Source of the DNA: Pilatotrama ljubarskyi
Lineage: Eukaryota; Basidiomycota; Agaricomycetes; Polyporales; Polyporaceae
Direction of reading: 5' to 3'
Assembly: GCA_022385805.1 (NCBI GenBank)
Contig: MU277671.1
Coordinates: 132,808 to 196,807 of the forward strand
Length of the DNA stretch: 64,000 nucleotides
This document shows positions 22,286-34,045 of the stretch, one piece after another. The stretch's first letter is position 1, and each line of letters opens with the position of its first letter. The notes under the pieces were generated by a model, which saw only the letters and a program-made list of their open reading frames with translations, was not told the DNA's origin and ran no database searches. Both the position numbers and the translations under genes were made by a program.

Positions 22286-22495
22286 CTATGGATGTTCCCG
22301 TTCGGTGATAATGACGGCCCCGTCCTTGTGCGACATCACTCTGTGGCCCTTCAGCCACGGTGGCGCGTCCTCTCCGATAACTGGCGAAGGCGGGCCCTTC
22401 TTCTGCTTCTTCTGCTTTTTCTCCTTGGTACTGGAGAGAATTGTGGTCGAAGAGTCGCCGTCGAGGACTTTCTGCTTGCTAGGAATGCAACCCAT
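22286..22495 (-). CDS. Predicted small acylated peptide starting MGCIPSK
   Basis: A single-exon frame of 69 aa. The start MGCIPSKQK fits the N-myristoylation rule (Gly2, Ser6) with an adjacent cysteine for palmitoylation, as in dually acylated membrane proteins. A polybasic run KEKKQKKQKK around residues 26-35 would add electrostatic membrane binding. A neutral tail with PPWLKGHRVM and VIITERE follows. Directly before the ATG is CCCGCCAG, which could be the acceptor of a leader intron. I do not recognise a family, so this is a prediction from start context and motif. It lies 636 bp from the divergent SLY1 gene. Chance occurrence remains possible for so short a frame. Confidence 0.45.
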   Translation of the reverse strand: MGCIPSKQKVLDGDSSTTILSSTKEKKQKKQKKGPPSPVIGEDAPPWLKGHRVMSHKDGAVIITEREHP

Positions 22496-23131
22496 CTGGC
22501 GGGATGACCTTTCAGCACAGGGAATCTCGGAGATTGAGCAAGGGAAGGCTACTGACCGAGACGACGACGACCAAGGATCGGGGGAGATGATGAAGGGAGG
22601 ACCGACCACTCACCGGTGCATGATGTAAATATTTGAAGGGGACACCATTCGTTGCGATGGCGTCGTGATCTGCGACGGTACCTCTCAGTGATGCAGATGC
22701 GTCGGATTCGTACGGCGGTGCGACCGCAGCAGGTCCCACTAGAGCTTCGCCATGGGTGACAGCCACTGTTCAGGACAAGCGGTTTCTGTTGCGACTGGGA
22801 AGACTGATAGTCATTGGTTGCGGCACTTGGCATCCAATCGCATAGCAGCAACGTCGCGGCCCTCGACGGGCGGCGTCGAGCGAGTCGACGTCGTAGTCGC
22901 GGAAGCGAGACAAGCGCGTCCTGCACGGGCGCCCCGCCACAGCGCCTCTGCGCGCGCGCTCCACGTGGCCGCCATCCAGCTATGGGCGTCTACGCGTACC
23001 CACTAAGTACGTCGCCGTGTACTGTACCGTCTGTCCGACTGTATCGAGCTCCACGTTCGCTCTCGTTAACGTTGCCGCATAGTCCGACTAGTAGCTGAAT
23101 CTGGGCCGACTGCTACGTAGATCAGCTTGCA
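22496..23131. other. Intergenic between the MGC peptide and SLY1
   Basis: A 636 bp divergent upstream region. Overlapping open frames occur on both strands but none shows a motif or a plausible splice continuation. It presumably holds both promoters. Confidence 0.4.
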
Positions 23132-25622
23132 ATGGCGAGCACAGCGCTGAAACAGGTGACCACCTTGCTCAAATGGACAGAGACCACATTAGCTGAGTAG
23201 GTGTAGGCGAACGCGACACCGCCAACTCTCCAAGAGTCGCAGACCAACGCCCTTTTGACCCTCCTCAACCTCAATAACCCTGTCGAACCATCAAGCAATC
23301 CCGCGCAGGCTACAGGAAAGGGCACAGTCTCCCTCAAGATCCCAACCCCAAGCGGGCCTCCAGTATGGAAGGTGCTCGTACTGGACCAATATACGAAGGA
23401 TGTCCTCGCCACTGTGCTTCGGGTGCAGGACCTGCGAGACGTAGGCGTCACGCTCCATGTGTATGCCCATGTCCTCCATATACTTCGCGTGCGCGTGTTC
23501 ACCAGAAGCCCAGACAACTGCACTCGAACCGCCCTCCGCTCTCCGACGTCCCCGCAGTATACTTCGTCTCCCCGACACTTGCGAACATCCGGCGAATAGC
23601 GCAGGATCTCGAGAAGGGGCTCTATGAGTCCTTCCACCTCAACTTCGTCGAGCCGTTACCGAGGGCATTGCTGGAGGAGCTCGCCGCGGCGGTAGCCCGG
23701 GACGGAACAGGCGACTTTGTCGAACAGGTGCGTACGGCTCGGCATGTGTCTTGCGCCCCAAGTTGACCTGGCTCAGGTCCTGGACCAATACCTCTCTTTC
23801 ATCTCCCCTTCACCATCCCTGTTCTCGCTTCTCCCTCCACCCAACACCGCCCCCGCCTCAGCTCCCAATACCTCCGCCGGACCCTCAGCGCCATCCCTGC
23901 CTCACTCCACGTACGCTGTCCTGAACTCGCCCGCCTCGACCGAGCAACAAATAGAGGAGGAGATTGAACGAGTCGCGACCGGGCTGTTTAGTGTGGTGGT
24001 CACCATGGGTATGCACAAGTCTGGAAGTCTGGCTTGCTCTTGACTGGCACTGACGGCGATGTACAGGTCATGTCCCGATAATCCGCGCGCCGCGGGGGAA
24101 CGCGGCAGAGATGATCGCGAAGAGACTCGAGCAGAAGATTCGCGATGCCATTCTCTCCTCGGCAAGGTCGCACACCACCTCACTGTTCGCCCAAGACGCG
24201 TCTGGCCTCTCGAACCTCCAACGCCCACGTGCGTAACCTTTCACCTTCCTGAACGCCTCCCGATCCTGATAGTGCAAGCAGTACTCCTCATCCTCGACCG
24301 CAACATCGACCTCGTACCAATGCTCTCGCATGGCTGGACATACCAAGCCCTCGCGTCCGACTGTCTAGAGATGAAGCTCAACCGCGTCGTAGTCGCGCAA
24401 CCGCAGAAGCGTTCGTACGACCTCGACTCGAAGGATTTCTTCTGGGCGAAGAACGCTGCGAATCCCTTCCCGCAAGTCGCCGAGGAGATCGACACGGAGC
24501 TCAACCGGTACAAGCAGGACGCGGCAGAAATCACGCGCTCCACAGGCGTGAGCGACATGAACGACATTGCTCAGATGTAGGTGTCCCTGAGAATACGACT
24601 GGCTTATGCGCTCTGTTGACATTGTTCTCCTCTAGGGATCTCTCCGCGAACGCGGCACACTTGAAGACAGCCATCACCGCGCTACCCGAGCTCACCGCGC
24701 GCAAGGCCGTCCTAGATACCCACATGAACATCGCGACAGCGCTGCTGGAGGAGATCAAGAAGCGCGGACTTGACGAGCTCTTCAGCACCGAAGAGGCCAT
24801 TTCGAAGCAGACTGCGCAGGCGATCCTCGAGTTCCTCCGCAACCCCAAACCGGACGTCCACCCGACGCCAGTCGACAAGCTCCGGCTTGTGCTCGTCTGG
24901 TACCTCTCCGTTCCGGACAACGCGATCTCCAAGGACGACATCGTCGAGCTGGAGAAGGAGCTCAAGGCTGCAGGCGCGGAGGTCGCCGCGTTCGAGTACG
25001 TGCGGCGGACGCGCGAGATCTCGAAGATGACCGCGCCAAGTGCTATGGGCGGGTCGTTGACGCCTGTGCCTGGTTCCAGCACTCCTGGGGGAGAACTGTT
25101 CAAGGGCTTCAGCGCGCTCAGCAACAGGGTACGAAGCAGGTCTTGCCTCGTTTGTACCGCTACTGAACTTCCGTCCTCTAGCTCACGGACAGGCTGAAGG
25201 ATGGTGGCCTGGAGAATCTCATCTCGGGCGTGAAGAACTTCCTCCCCGCGAACAAGCTTCTACCCGTCACCCGGCTCACCGAGGCACTTATGGATCCCTC
25301 CGCTGCGTCCAACCAGTCACTACAAGAGACTGATGACTACATCTTCCTCGATCCGCGTGCGCCGAGAAACCCCAATGCAGGACTTGGCATCTCCGGTGTC
25401 GGCGCCCCGGGAGGCGCAGGTGCAGGCAGCGGCCGCGCCCGCCGAATGGCGTTCTCGGAGGGCATTGTCTTCGTTGTGGGAGGTGCCGGGTACGTAGAAT
25501 ACGGGAACCTGGAGGAGTGGGCGAAGAAGACGGGCAAACGGGTTACATATGGCGGGACGGAGATTGTGGACCCGGGAGGGTTTGTGCGGGTGCTGGAAAG
25601 CCTTGGGAAGGCTTCTGCATAG
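23132..25622 (+). CDS. SLY1: Sec1/Munc18 protein Sly1, ER-Golgi SNARE regulator
   Basis: Model: join(23132..23155,23237..23460,23514..23727,23777..24008,24067..24228,24282..24576,24636..25128,25182..25622), 694 aa. Sly1 clasps Sed5-type syntaxins and promotes SNARE assembly between ER and Golgi. Family strings appear in order: QTNALLTLLNLN, WKVLVLDQYTKDV, LSDVPAVYFVSP, LILDRNIDLVPMLSHGWTYQAL, YDLDSKDFFW and FSEGIVFVVGGAGYVEY. The first exon is only 24 nt; the first intron ends in GAG rather than CAG or TAG and was chosen because it alone gives the family start ALKQSQTNALL. A Gly/Ala-rich insert near the C-terminus (GVGAPGGAGAGSG) is lineage-specific. It converges with the GHITM-type gene across 193 bp. 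Confidence 0.95.
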
Positions 25623-25815
25623 ACGTCTTCGTTGATCTGATACCGTGTACCGATTGTAGCTGTGGTGCGGTCTGATATGCCGCACTATACAATCCGTGCT
25701 CTCATTGGGACTTTGCTATCTCACGAGCGGTGGCGTTGTTGAAGGTACTCAGTACATATGGACTACGAAAGCGTGTAAAGAAAGCGTTATGATACAGAAC
25801 GAGCCGGGGAGGACT

Positions 25816-27115
25816 TTACTTCCGAGACTGCTGGCGCTGCGACAAGATGTGGACCAAGCGAACGCTGGAAACCGACGTGAGCGATCTATAGAAACGAATA
25901 GCACTGAATGCTTCTTACAAGATGTTGATCATGTCGAGCTCGAGAGAGATAGACTCCTTCAGGGGGTCACGAGGGAGCCTACCCTGCTCTGCCAGTCTGG
26001 CGTTGTTGAGGATCTTCTGCGTGCTGCAAAGGCACATGTATATATCAGCAAGAGAACTTGCCACAAAGAAAGAATTCACGACATACTCGAAAAGCACGAA
26101 TCCACTGAAGACCGCAAGACCGCCATAAAGTGAGATAGCTTCTGAGATAGCCAAGCCGCGCAACCCGAGAGGAAGTGCCATTGGTGCGAGCGAGCTCAGA
26201 GCCACGACGGTGACGCCCGCAAGCAGAGGGCCACCCATGTACAGGTACGTGTCGTTCCTACAGGTCCTCGTCAGCACCGCATGAAATCAGAGGCATGCTG
26301 GATATCCACTCACTTAGCGGTCGCGCCAACATACGAGAGCGAGCCGACAACACCGCAGGTGTAGAGGGCCGCACGAGACAGGATGGCAGGACTCAAGAAG
26401 AACAGCGGGCTGAGCGTCGCGGCTTGGCATGCATTGAATCCCTAAAATCCCCTTCAACTAACCCGAGACACGCCCCGATTGAAGGCAGACGGGCTCACCA
26501 GCCAGAAGGCATGCTTCATGACAGTGTTCTCCGGGGGAGTGTACATGGCGCCCATCATCGTCCCGATGGACCCGACCAGGCTGACTCCGAGCACGAGCCA
26601 GGGGTTCGCAGACATGATGCGGAAGGCGAAGCCATTCTTGAACATAGCACGAGCAGCAAGGGCAGTAATGGCGAGGCCGCCGCCCGTATACTGGAAGCTC
26701 TCATGCAGGTACGAACGCTCGGCTGGGGAAAGCGAGTCTCGGGTTTCACGGTTGAGGAATACGTTCACCCCGACAATGGTACCCGCAACGGTAGCCTGAT
26801 AGTTCGCATTACAAGGTCAGACTTTGTCAATGACGATAGAGATGCCAGGCTTACAGCAGTGATCGCGAAGCGCTTCCAGGCTTCTGCCTGGCTTGGCTTG
26901 TACGCCACAGGTTGGGCGTCGGTAAGGAACGTACGCGACTGTCTCGAGAAATTGGATGGTGACAGAGGAGATCGCTTGAGCGAGGAGAGCACATTTGAGC
27001 TTGTCCGGAGACTGCTGTAAAGCCGGAAGGTAGAGATCTGCGGATTCCGGGCTGCCTGCGAGAAGCAAGGGGTCGCAAGAGGGCGGATGGCGGCGACGAA
27101 GCCCACACGTAGCAT
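25816..27115 (-). CDS. Mitochondrial Bax-inhibitor-1 family protein (GHITM/TMBIM5 type)
   Basis: Model: complement(join(25816..25864,25919..26023,26087..26257,26314..26441,26499..26795,26855..27115)), 336 aa. The N-terminus is rich in Arg and Ser without acidic residues (RPLATPCFSQAARNPQISTFRLYSSLR), a mitochondrial presequence. A Bax-inhibitor-1 fold follows with about seven membrane helices. The family markers are FNACQAATLSPLFFLSPAIL, GSLSYVGATAKNDTYLYMGGPLLAG, VLFDTQKIL and the terminal ELDMINIFVRLVHILSQR. Relatives act in the inner mitochondrial membrane in cristae organisation and calcium/proton exchange. The exon joins restore these motifs exactly, so the model is firm. Confidence 0.93.
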
Positions 27116-27545
27116 CGTTTGTAAATTAACCGAATCTAATGCAGAGAGTGGATGTGTCGTAGGATGAGGACGTGCAGGAAGAGAGCAAAGGAGAGTTGCT
27201 CAGCCACTCTCCGGACGGCCATGACATACGCTGTAGACGCGCGGCCGTCCGGCAGGAATTACATCACCCGTGGGCGCTTCCCGACCTCTCGAGAACGCCG
27301 AGTACTCTCGGGAGTCCCCGCGCCGGGGGCCCGCGGCGCTGAGTGCACGAGAAATGCACCGAATGCATACGATGAAAGCCTAGGGGGAGACATACTATAC
27401 ATGCGGTACTACTACCGAACACAGGAACATAGGTGAGGGATAAATACAGTAACAGGAATAGCATGGAATAACGTCGAGAGCATCATTAAGAGCAGTGTCC
27501 TAGATGTAGGGTGTCGGATAACAATTAGGAGCGGGATGCCAGCGA
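27116..27545. other. Intergenic, no gene recognised
   Basis: A 430 bp gap between two minus-strand genes; it should contain the promoter of the GHITM-type gene and the 3' end of the WD40 gene. No coding signal is seen. Confidence 0.4.
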
Positions 27546-29777
27546 CTATTGCAGTTCTGGTATTCGAGTCAAGTCGGCGATGCCGACATGATGGTTCTCC
27601 AACGCCATCGCTATTCGATTCAGGTTGCCCGATTGCTGCCACGAGATTTCGAAGATGCCATGCCTTCCCGCACTGTAAGACCACTTCCTCTCTTTTGTCT
27701 GGCGCGCAGTTGTCAGCTCAATCAGACGCAAACACCAGGAAGCAGACACTCACATGTACATCGTATACATACAGCCAGCCGTCTCCGCCAGCCGTAGCAA
27801 ACCGCCGGCCATCAGGACTGAAGGCCAGATTGTAGACGTGCTTCGTGTGATCCTGGAAGATCCGCAAACAGTCGCCCGTGACGGTGTCCCATAGTCTCGC
27901 CGAGTGGTCAAAGGATGACCTGCATACGCATATGTTCAACGTCAACAAGTACAAGATCATGAAGGGGATAGTGACTGACGTGACCAGCAGTTCATGCTCG
28001 CCAGGATGGGTCGACGGCGACCATGCCAGATTGCCGACCTGAGCTTTATGGCCCGTCAACGTGACAACATTGTCATCTTGCGGACGGCCGTAGACAATAT
28101 CCTCGATGTTCCATATACGAGCAGTCCTATCGTCCGAACACGACGCCAACTTCGTCCGGGAGGGATTGCATCTGAGCTGATTCACCTCGCTCTTATGGCC
28201 GCTTATAGGGCAAGGTGAGACACAAGACACGAGCAACGATTCTACCACGCATACCTGAAAGTCTTTAATGGCTTCGGATTATTTATGTTGAGGATATGCA
28301 CTAAACCATCGGAACCACTTGTCGCGAATTCTGAATCCGACAGCCAATCGACATCAAGGCAGCATTCTGACACACAAGACGGTCAGCAGAGACTCACAGG
28401 AACGATGCAGACAACAAACTCTTGTGAAGGGTAAATTGTCGATGGAGCCGTTTTCCTGGGACATCCCATACGCATGCTGACCCGTCGAGAGATGCAGTGA
28501 CAAGCCACCGTCCGCCCGGAGAAAAGCGGGCGGCGAATATAGGCCCCTTCTCAACAGATAGTTAGCAGTGGAGAGCCGAGAGGAGCTAAAACAAGCTTAC
28601 ATCGTGCTGAGTGTGCGTGAAGTATACTTTGCCCTTTGCATCGCATATACGGAGGATCGAGTCGTAGCAGCCGATAGCGAGTAACGAGCCGTCGGCGGAC
28701 CAATCCAGTGACGTGAGATCACCTTGTTCCTCTCTCGGAGGATATGCGCAGGTGAGCGGCAAGTCAACGTCTGGTTGGACATCCCCATCTTGGTTTGCGC
28801 CTGGGACGTTCCAAATATGCACGACGCTGTCCCTTGACCTGCCTCACGGAAATGAGTCGTCTGAGATGAACTAGGGTCGAGGTCTCAAGCATACCCAGAT
28901 GCCAAAGTCGATTTATTGACGGGGTTCCAGGCGCACACAAATACCTGCATCAGACAACCTCAGTAAGGTTATGTGGTCCGTACGTCACAGGACAGACCTC
29001 TGATTTATGCGCTTTCAGCAGCTGCACAGGGGCGTCCTCCTGCTCCTTCTCGGCATTTTCAGACGTAGTCTGTCCAGCAACTTTATTGGCGGTGGTTTCT
29101 GTCATAGCAGAAGCCCCATCGGCAGTAGTAGACGGTTGCGGTGAACTAGCACGCCTGGCTTCAACGAGAGACATGTCGGTCTACTGGTCGATATAGTGAT
29201 ACACGACATAGGCAACCTACGTTCTACGGGAGGTCCGGACCTCGTGCCCATCTCGATGTCGACAGGAGAGCTCGTCTTTGCCCGTTTCTCCTTCGGCGCA
29301 TCCTCCAGACTGGGAGTCCCGCTAGCCTTGCGCTTCAAGGCATTGTCGACTGGGGGACTGCGATCCGAGGGGCCACCGTTCCGTACGCGTTCGGTCGGCG
29401 GAGCCAGCGCATTTAGGGGCTGAAGCGGGTGACGAGGAGGAGCAGAGCAGACGTGACGTTCCAAGAGGTTGAAGGGGTTATGACAAGAGAGCGTCATGCC
29501 GCCGTTGTTCCAGTGGGCCTCCACCTCAGTAAACAGCAAAGCCTTGCTGAGAAGTTCGATGAGTTCTCCTCGTGGTAGGTGCTTCCTAAAGTTTGGAGAG
29601 TGTTCCAAGCGTGACTCTGCACGCAACACAAAAGCACTATGTTGGAAACCTAGGCGACCGAGTGAGTGTTGAATACATAAGGTGGCTGGAGGTAGGCTTT
29701 CACGTACCAGAATCCCTGAAGTAGGCATATATCAAGCAGTTCACTTCGTCCGCAGTTATCTGGAGAGGGCTGACCAT
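27546..29777 (-). CDS. LisH-WD40 corepressor subunit (TBL1/SIF2/HOS15 type)
   Basis: Model: complement(join(27546..27698,27754..27919,27980..28201,28255..28366,28420..28549,28601..28838,28895..28944,28998..29180,29228..29649,29708..29777)), 581 aa. The N-terminus is a LisH/F-box-like dimerisation module (QITADEVNCLIYAYFRDSGF, then GFQHSAFVLRAES and LLSKALLFTEVEAHWN). A linker with KRKASG and KEKRAK basic patches follows, then a WD40 propeller. Clear blades include HKSEVFVCAWNPVNKSTLASG, CLDVDWLSDSEFATSGSDG and KSEVNQLRCNPSRTKLASCSDD. Yeast Sif2 and animal TBL1 are subunits of Set3C/NCoR-SMRT histone deacetylase complexes, so a nuclear repressor role is likely. Donors GTAGAA, GTTTGT and GTCTGT are non-standard but frame-forced. 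Confidence 0.92.
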
Positions 29778-30136
29778 GCTGAATGCATGGGCAAGACGGA
29801 GATAGGCAGCAGCGAGAGGGAGGAGGATATGGAGCTAAGGAGAGGTGAACCCGGCGAAATTGAGCCTGAACCAAGCAGTCCACACGGTGGGCGTGAGAAA
29901 ATCACGGGATGGGGCGGAGCCTCTCGGAGCTACAAAGCCAATCTGAGATCGTATGTGCGATCACCAACGCCGCTATGAGCAGATAAGATAAGCGTGAGTG
30001 TGTGTCCGTACGAGTGCGGGGTCGGCGTGATGCTTGCTCAGCCGGCGCCAGCTTCGGGTGATCTACACCTATCCTCACTCTCCCTCTCACCGTCGTTGTG
30101 CAGTGGTGTCTCGTTAGACTGTGCTAGAGCACGCCG
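29778..30136. promoter_or_regulatory. Shared divergent upstream region of two WD40 genes
   Basis: This 359 bp region lies between the divergent starts of the TBL1/SIF2-type and DCAF11-type genes. It has a CT-rich stretch at about 30062-30098 on the DCAF11 side. Spacing suggests one bidirectional promoter; I cannot assign factor sites with confidence. Confidence 0.45.
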
Positions 30137-32707
30137 ATGGATCAGGGAGAGCATTCTGACGATGGGCATGCAGAAAGCCAGCAGCATCCGGGCAGTCTGC
30201 GGGCAGCGCTCACGGACGCAGACACCTCCAGCGGTCGGGAGAGGCTGCAGCGGATACTAGATGGTGTGTTACTGCTTCTCTGATACAGCCCCCCCCAGCC
30301 CTTCTCTTACATTCCATAGCGCTCCTGGATATGCAAGGAAATTCAACCACGAGAAGCGACGCAGAGAGGCTTACTGCGAGCTTGACTGTGGACGACCTGC
30401 AACGCCTTGTCGCCATCCTAGCCGGAGGGGGCGGAATCAGTAGTAATGCACAACTCCTCGCTGAGGAGGAGGAGGACGATGAGAATGATCCTGACTACGT
30501 CGACGATGATGCAGAAGAGGAAGACGACGAAGACTATAGCTACTACAGCTCCAGTGCTCACACGCACTGGGACCGCACCCGCAATTGGTGGCCGGCGATT
30601 ACGGAGCCTCAAGAGGAAGGCTTGTCTCTTCTGATGAGTGGGGAGTTTGGCAGGGTTCAACACCAAGTAAAATCTCGCAATGGAACAAGGAACGTCGCGC
30701 GCAGCCTCCTCAATCGAGGCACAAATTCTCGACCTACGTATAGGGAGGATATCACCAGTGTGCGCAGAGATCCGACGTTGTTGCAAGCCTACCTGACAAT
30801 TAACAGGACATTCTACCCAACTCGAGTGGCACAGCCGTGGCCTCGTATCCCGCGAATGCCTATGTGGGCCAGTTCTCGTCAGGTTCGTATGAGGAGCATC
30901 TTCACCCCTCCGACGTAGTTAACTGTCTTCTTAGATTCCGCTTTTTACTACACTTGCGTCAGAAGTGAGTAGAAGGTCTTTCAACGTCCCTCGGGTTCTC
31001 ATGCCGCATTATAGACTTCCGCTTGCACGTCTATGACATGAAGGCGCCCTTCAAGCCCCTGAGGCCGTCGCGGAATCAACGTCAGGATTTCGACGACGGG
31101 CATACCACCACGATGGAAGTCATCAAGACGATCCAAGCGGCTCCAGGTCGATGGACAATCACGGACTCTCATCTGAGCCCCGACAACCAGCGGTAAGGCT
31201 AGGGACTACTTCGATTTGTGCATCATCTCACGCATCCACCGCAAGCATGATATATGCTTCGATAGTACGCATGAGCCTTACTTCCGCTACCGTCAGTAAT
31301 TGCTGACTATATCACCAGTCTAGCACAGTGTACATGACGTCGACGCTTGACTCGTCGACAGAGCAGATCCCCATATCCTTCAAGGATCCCACTCCGCAGC
31401 GCACACGCCGCATTCTCAACCCTTGGGACGACGATGACCAGTTCGGCATATGGAGCTGCAAGTTCTCGGCTGACGGGAAGGAAGTCATCGCGGGTGGAAG
31501 TAGTATGATCTTCGGTAAGCTGTTCTTACGGTTCGTCCATGATGAATGCCAACCGTCGACTTTGTAGTCTACGACTTGGTCGCTGATAGACGTACGGTCA
31601 AGATTTCCGGGCACACTGACGACGTCAACAGTTGTTGTTGGGCCGACACCGCTTCTGGTAACGTTCTGATCAGTGCCTCCGACGATACGTTCGTCAAAGT
31701 CTGGTGAGCAAGCATTCTGATATTGTCAACAGTCTGTTGACGCCACAATAGGGACCGTCGATCACTTGCTGCGACAAGAAAGCCTTCGGGCGTACTCATC
31801 GGGCATACCGAAGGTATCACCTACGTCTCCGCCAAAGGCGACGGTAGATATGTCATCTCGAACGGCAAGGACCAGATTCTCAGGCTTTGGGATCTCCGTA
31901 TGATGAGGAGTAATAGCGAGTTTGAATCCGTGGCGAAGCAACACTATGGCATCCCGCAGTTCGACTACAGGCAGGACAACTACCCTCGGCCGAGATACAA
32001 AGCACATCCCCTCGATTGCAGCGTCATGAAGTACACAGGGCACGAAGTCCTCCGCACTCTCATACGATGCCATTTCAGCCCTGCGGAGACGACCGGTCAG
32101 CAATACATCTACTCTGGTTCCTCTGACGGGCGGATCCATGTACGTGTCTTCTTTGCTTCCGCCTCTGACAGCGAAGTCATGAAAGTTGTAGATCTGGTCC
32201 CTGGATGGAAGAGTCGTAGAAGTCTTGGACCGCTCGTACACCTTACCCATGGCGCTAGACCCGTCCGGTCCAGATCCTACAACCATTACTCCCGCGCGCA
32301 TTAAGCCATGCGTACGTGATGTCAGCTGGCATTCACAGGTAAGCCCTAGGACGAAGAGCAGGACCCAAGCATTGTGCTCACTCAAACACTGCAGCAACCT
32401 ATTATCATGAGCACCGGATGGCTGGGACGCCGCTGGGGCCTGTCAGAAGGGAGCGTCGTTGCACGGCACGAGGTTCGTAATCTAGTCAAACTTCAGAATG
32501 TCATATTCACGCGACTGTTGTTAGTTCAAGGGCTTGTCGAAGCTCCCGGGCAGCCTTGAAGACTGGGTCGAGAGGGAGAGAACCGAGCGCGCAGAACGCG
32601 CTCGCCGCGGTGGCCAGCACTTTGGCATGCCTGGAGCCTTCGATACTGAAGCATTGCTCGACACCGACACGTCCGACGAGGATTACGTCCCTGACGAGGA
32701 TACGTGA
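30137..32707 (+). CDS. DCAF11/WDR23-type WD40 substrate receptor for CRL4
   Basis: Model: join(30137..30263,30320..30759,30807..30882,30935..30964,31015..31192,31246..31264,31319..31514,31568..31703,31752..32139,32192..32338,32395..32472,32525..32707), 665 aa. The N-terminal third is acidic (a run of Glu/Asp around residues 90-115) and probably disordered. The WD40 part matches DCAF11: AYVGQFSSDSAFYYTCVRNFRLHVYD, IWSCKFSADGKEVIAGG, GHTDDVNSCCWADTASGNVLISASDD, GHTEGITYVSAKGDGRYVISNGKDQ and TLIRCHFSPAETTGQQYIYSGSSDG, then ACVRDVSW-like CVRDVSWHSQ. In animals DCAF11 delivers Nrf2-type factors to CUL4-DDB1. Target here unknown. Exons 4 and 6 are 30 and 19 nt. Confidence 0.92.
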
Positions 32708-32991
32708 ACAGCGCCTTACTGTAGAGCCGCTTGCGCCGTTCAGATGTACTACCAGTCTACCTATCGAGCTGTACTTTGGATCAATGTATTTGTGCCCCTC
32801 CCGTCGTCATATTACACGTCGTAGCTGTTCGCGCCGAGGGCTTGAGCGCAGGCCTCAATTCAAATTGAAGGCGCAGCCTCCGTAAGCACTCCCAAGGAGG
32901 CTGGCTTGGCGCGGGTTGTAGAAGCACAGCGTTCAGCATCTTCGCTCCCACTTCCGTCTTCTGAAACCCAAGTGAACCAGCATACATCAGG

Positions 32992-34045
32992 ATGGTTATC
33001 ACTGGCGACGACGAGCCGAAGACTACTATGCCACAGACGCAAACCGCAGATGTCGTACCCCCGCTGCCTGTGGAGTTGAATACATACGGCTTCCCGCAGG
33101 GGTACTTCATGCTGCGCTCCCTCGGGACCGCTCGCGTCCTCGACGTCGCTCAGGGGCTGGTCGAGGATGGAACCGATATCATCCTATGGCCTGCGACGGA
33201 TACTTCTCAGGTTGAATGTGAGTCCGCCCAGGCTCGTACTAAGATCTTGGTGGGTTTGCTGAGGGTGCTATGTACGCAGCGATGAGAAGGCCAGAATCCA
33301 ACAACCAGGTGGGCTGATCCTCACTGCGATGTTCATTTTGCACTCGCACTAACGCTGACAATACTACACAGATCTTCTTTATCGATATCTCTGGAGCACT
33401 GTGCTCTAGATCGGCCGGACACGCTATCGATGCTGAGAGTATGTTTCTCACTTGCTCTTTGGGAGCCTCTTGGAGCTCACACTGCGACGTGGTCCTCCAG
33501 AGGAGAAGCTGGTCTTGCGCCACCGAAGACCGGTCTCCTACCCGTTTCCGAACGCCTATTCTCATCCCCTGCCGCGTTTCGTCTACCATCCTGAGACGAA
33601 GGAGATCACCGTGGGCTTTGCCAGCGATCCTTCGTACCCCACCTCTCGAAGGGACAGCACTTCAGGCGCCTGGAAGGAGAAGACGTACTATCTCAGCTCA
33701 GTCCCGGTCAGACGGCCTCCTTCTTTGATGGCCAATGCCTCTGCCTTGCTCAACTCTGCCATGTCGGCACCCCTCGCTCTCTTCGGTGGCAAAGGGGCGT
33801 CGCAGTCCACTCCAGAGCAAGTCTTCGATGGGGAGATCGACTTGACGGAGAACGAGCTCGCGGAACAGGACCGAAACGAGGCGGAGGAGATCGACGATTC
33901 TCTCGACTGGTTCCGTCCCGTGAAAGTCATCGCGCTCACTGGGGAGGAAGCGGCGAACGCGAGCGAGAAGGCGAAGTTACGTCGCCAGTGGGAACTTCTA
34001 CCGATCAGGCTCACAAAGCATCGTACTGGAATGCCGTCGCAGTGA
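32992..34045 (+). CDS. Beta-trefoil-like (ricin B lectin-like) orphan protein
   Basis: Model: join(32992..33217,33280..33308,33372..33438,33501..34045), 288 aa. The sequence GYFMLRSLGTARVLDVAQG...DGTDIILWPATD, followed by NNQIFFIDISGALCSRSAGHAIDAE, has the repeated pattern of beta-trefoil lectin folds. These show a surface loop, hydrophobic-G-x-L-D and Q-x-F/W-x-hydrophobic. The second half is Pro/Ser-rich and acidic and looks disordered. There is no signal peptide, so it is probably cytosolic. I have seen similar proteins only as uncharacterised basidiomycete proteins and cannot name a function. The final exon is long (545 nt) with no further intron needed. Confidence 0.75.

Noticed and set aside
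23156..23236. Alternative SLY1 exon 1 continuing to a GTAGGT donor at 23197
   Set aside because: It leaves two bases over and no acceptor restores the frame of SQTNALLTLLNLN; the shorter 24-nt exon does.
27718..28248. Single-exon reading of the WD40 gene with an in-frame intron retained
   Set aside because: The retained stretch breaks the WD40 blade at ELLVTS-SFDHSARLWD; splicing GTCAGT to ATGCAG restores it exactly.
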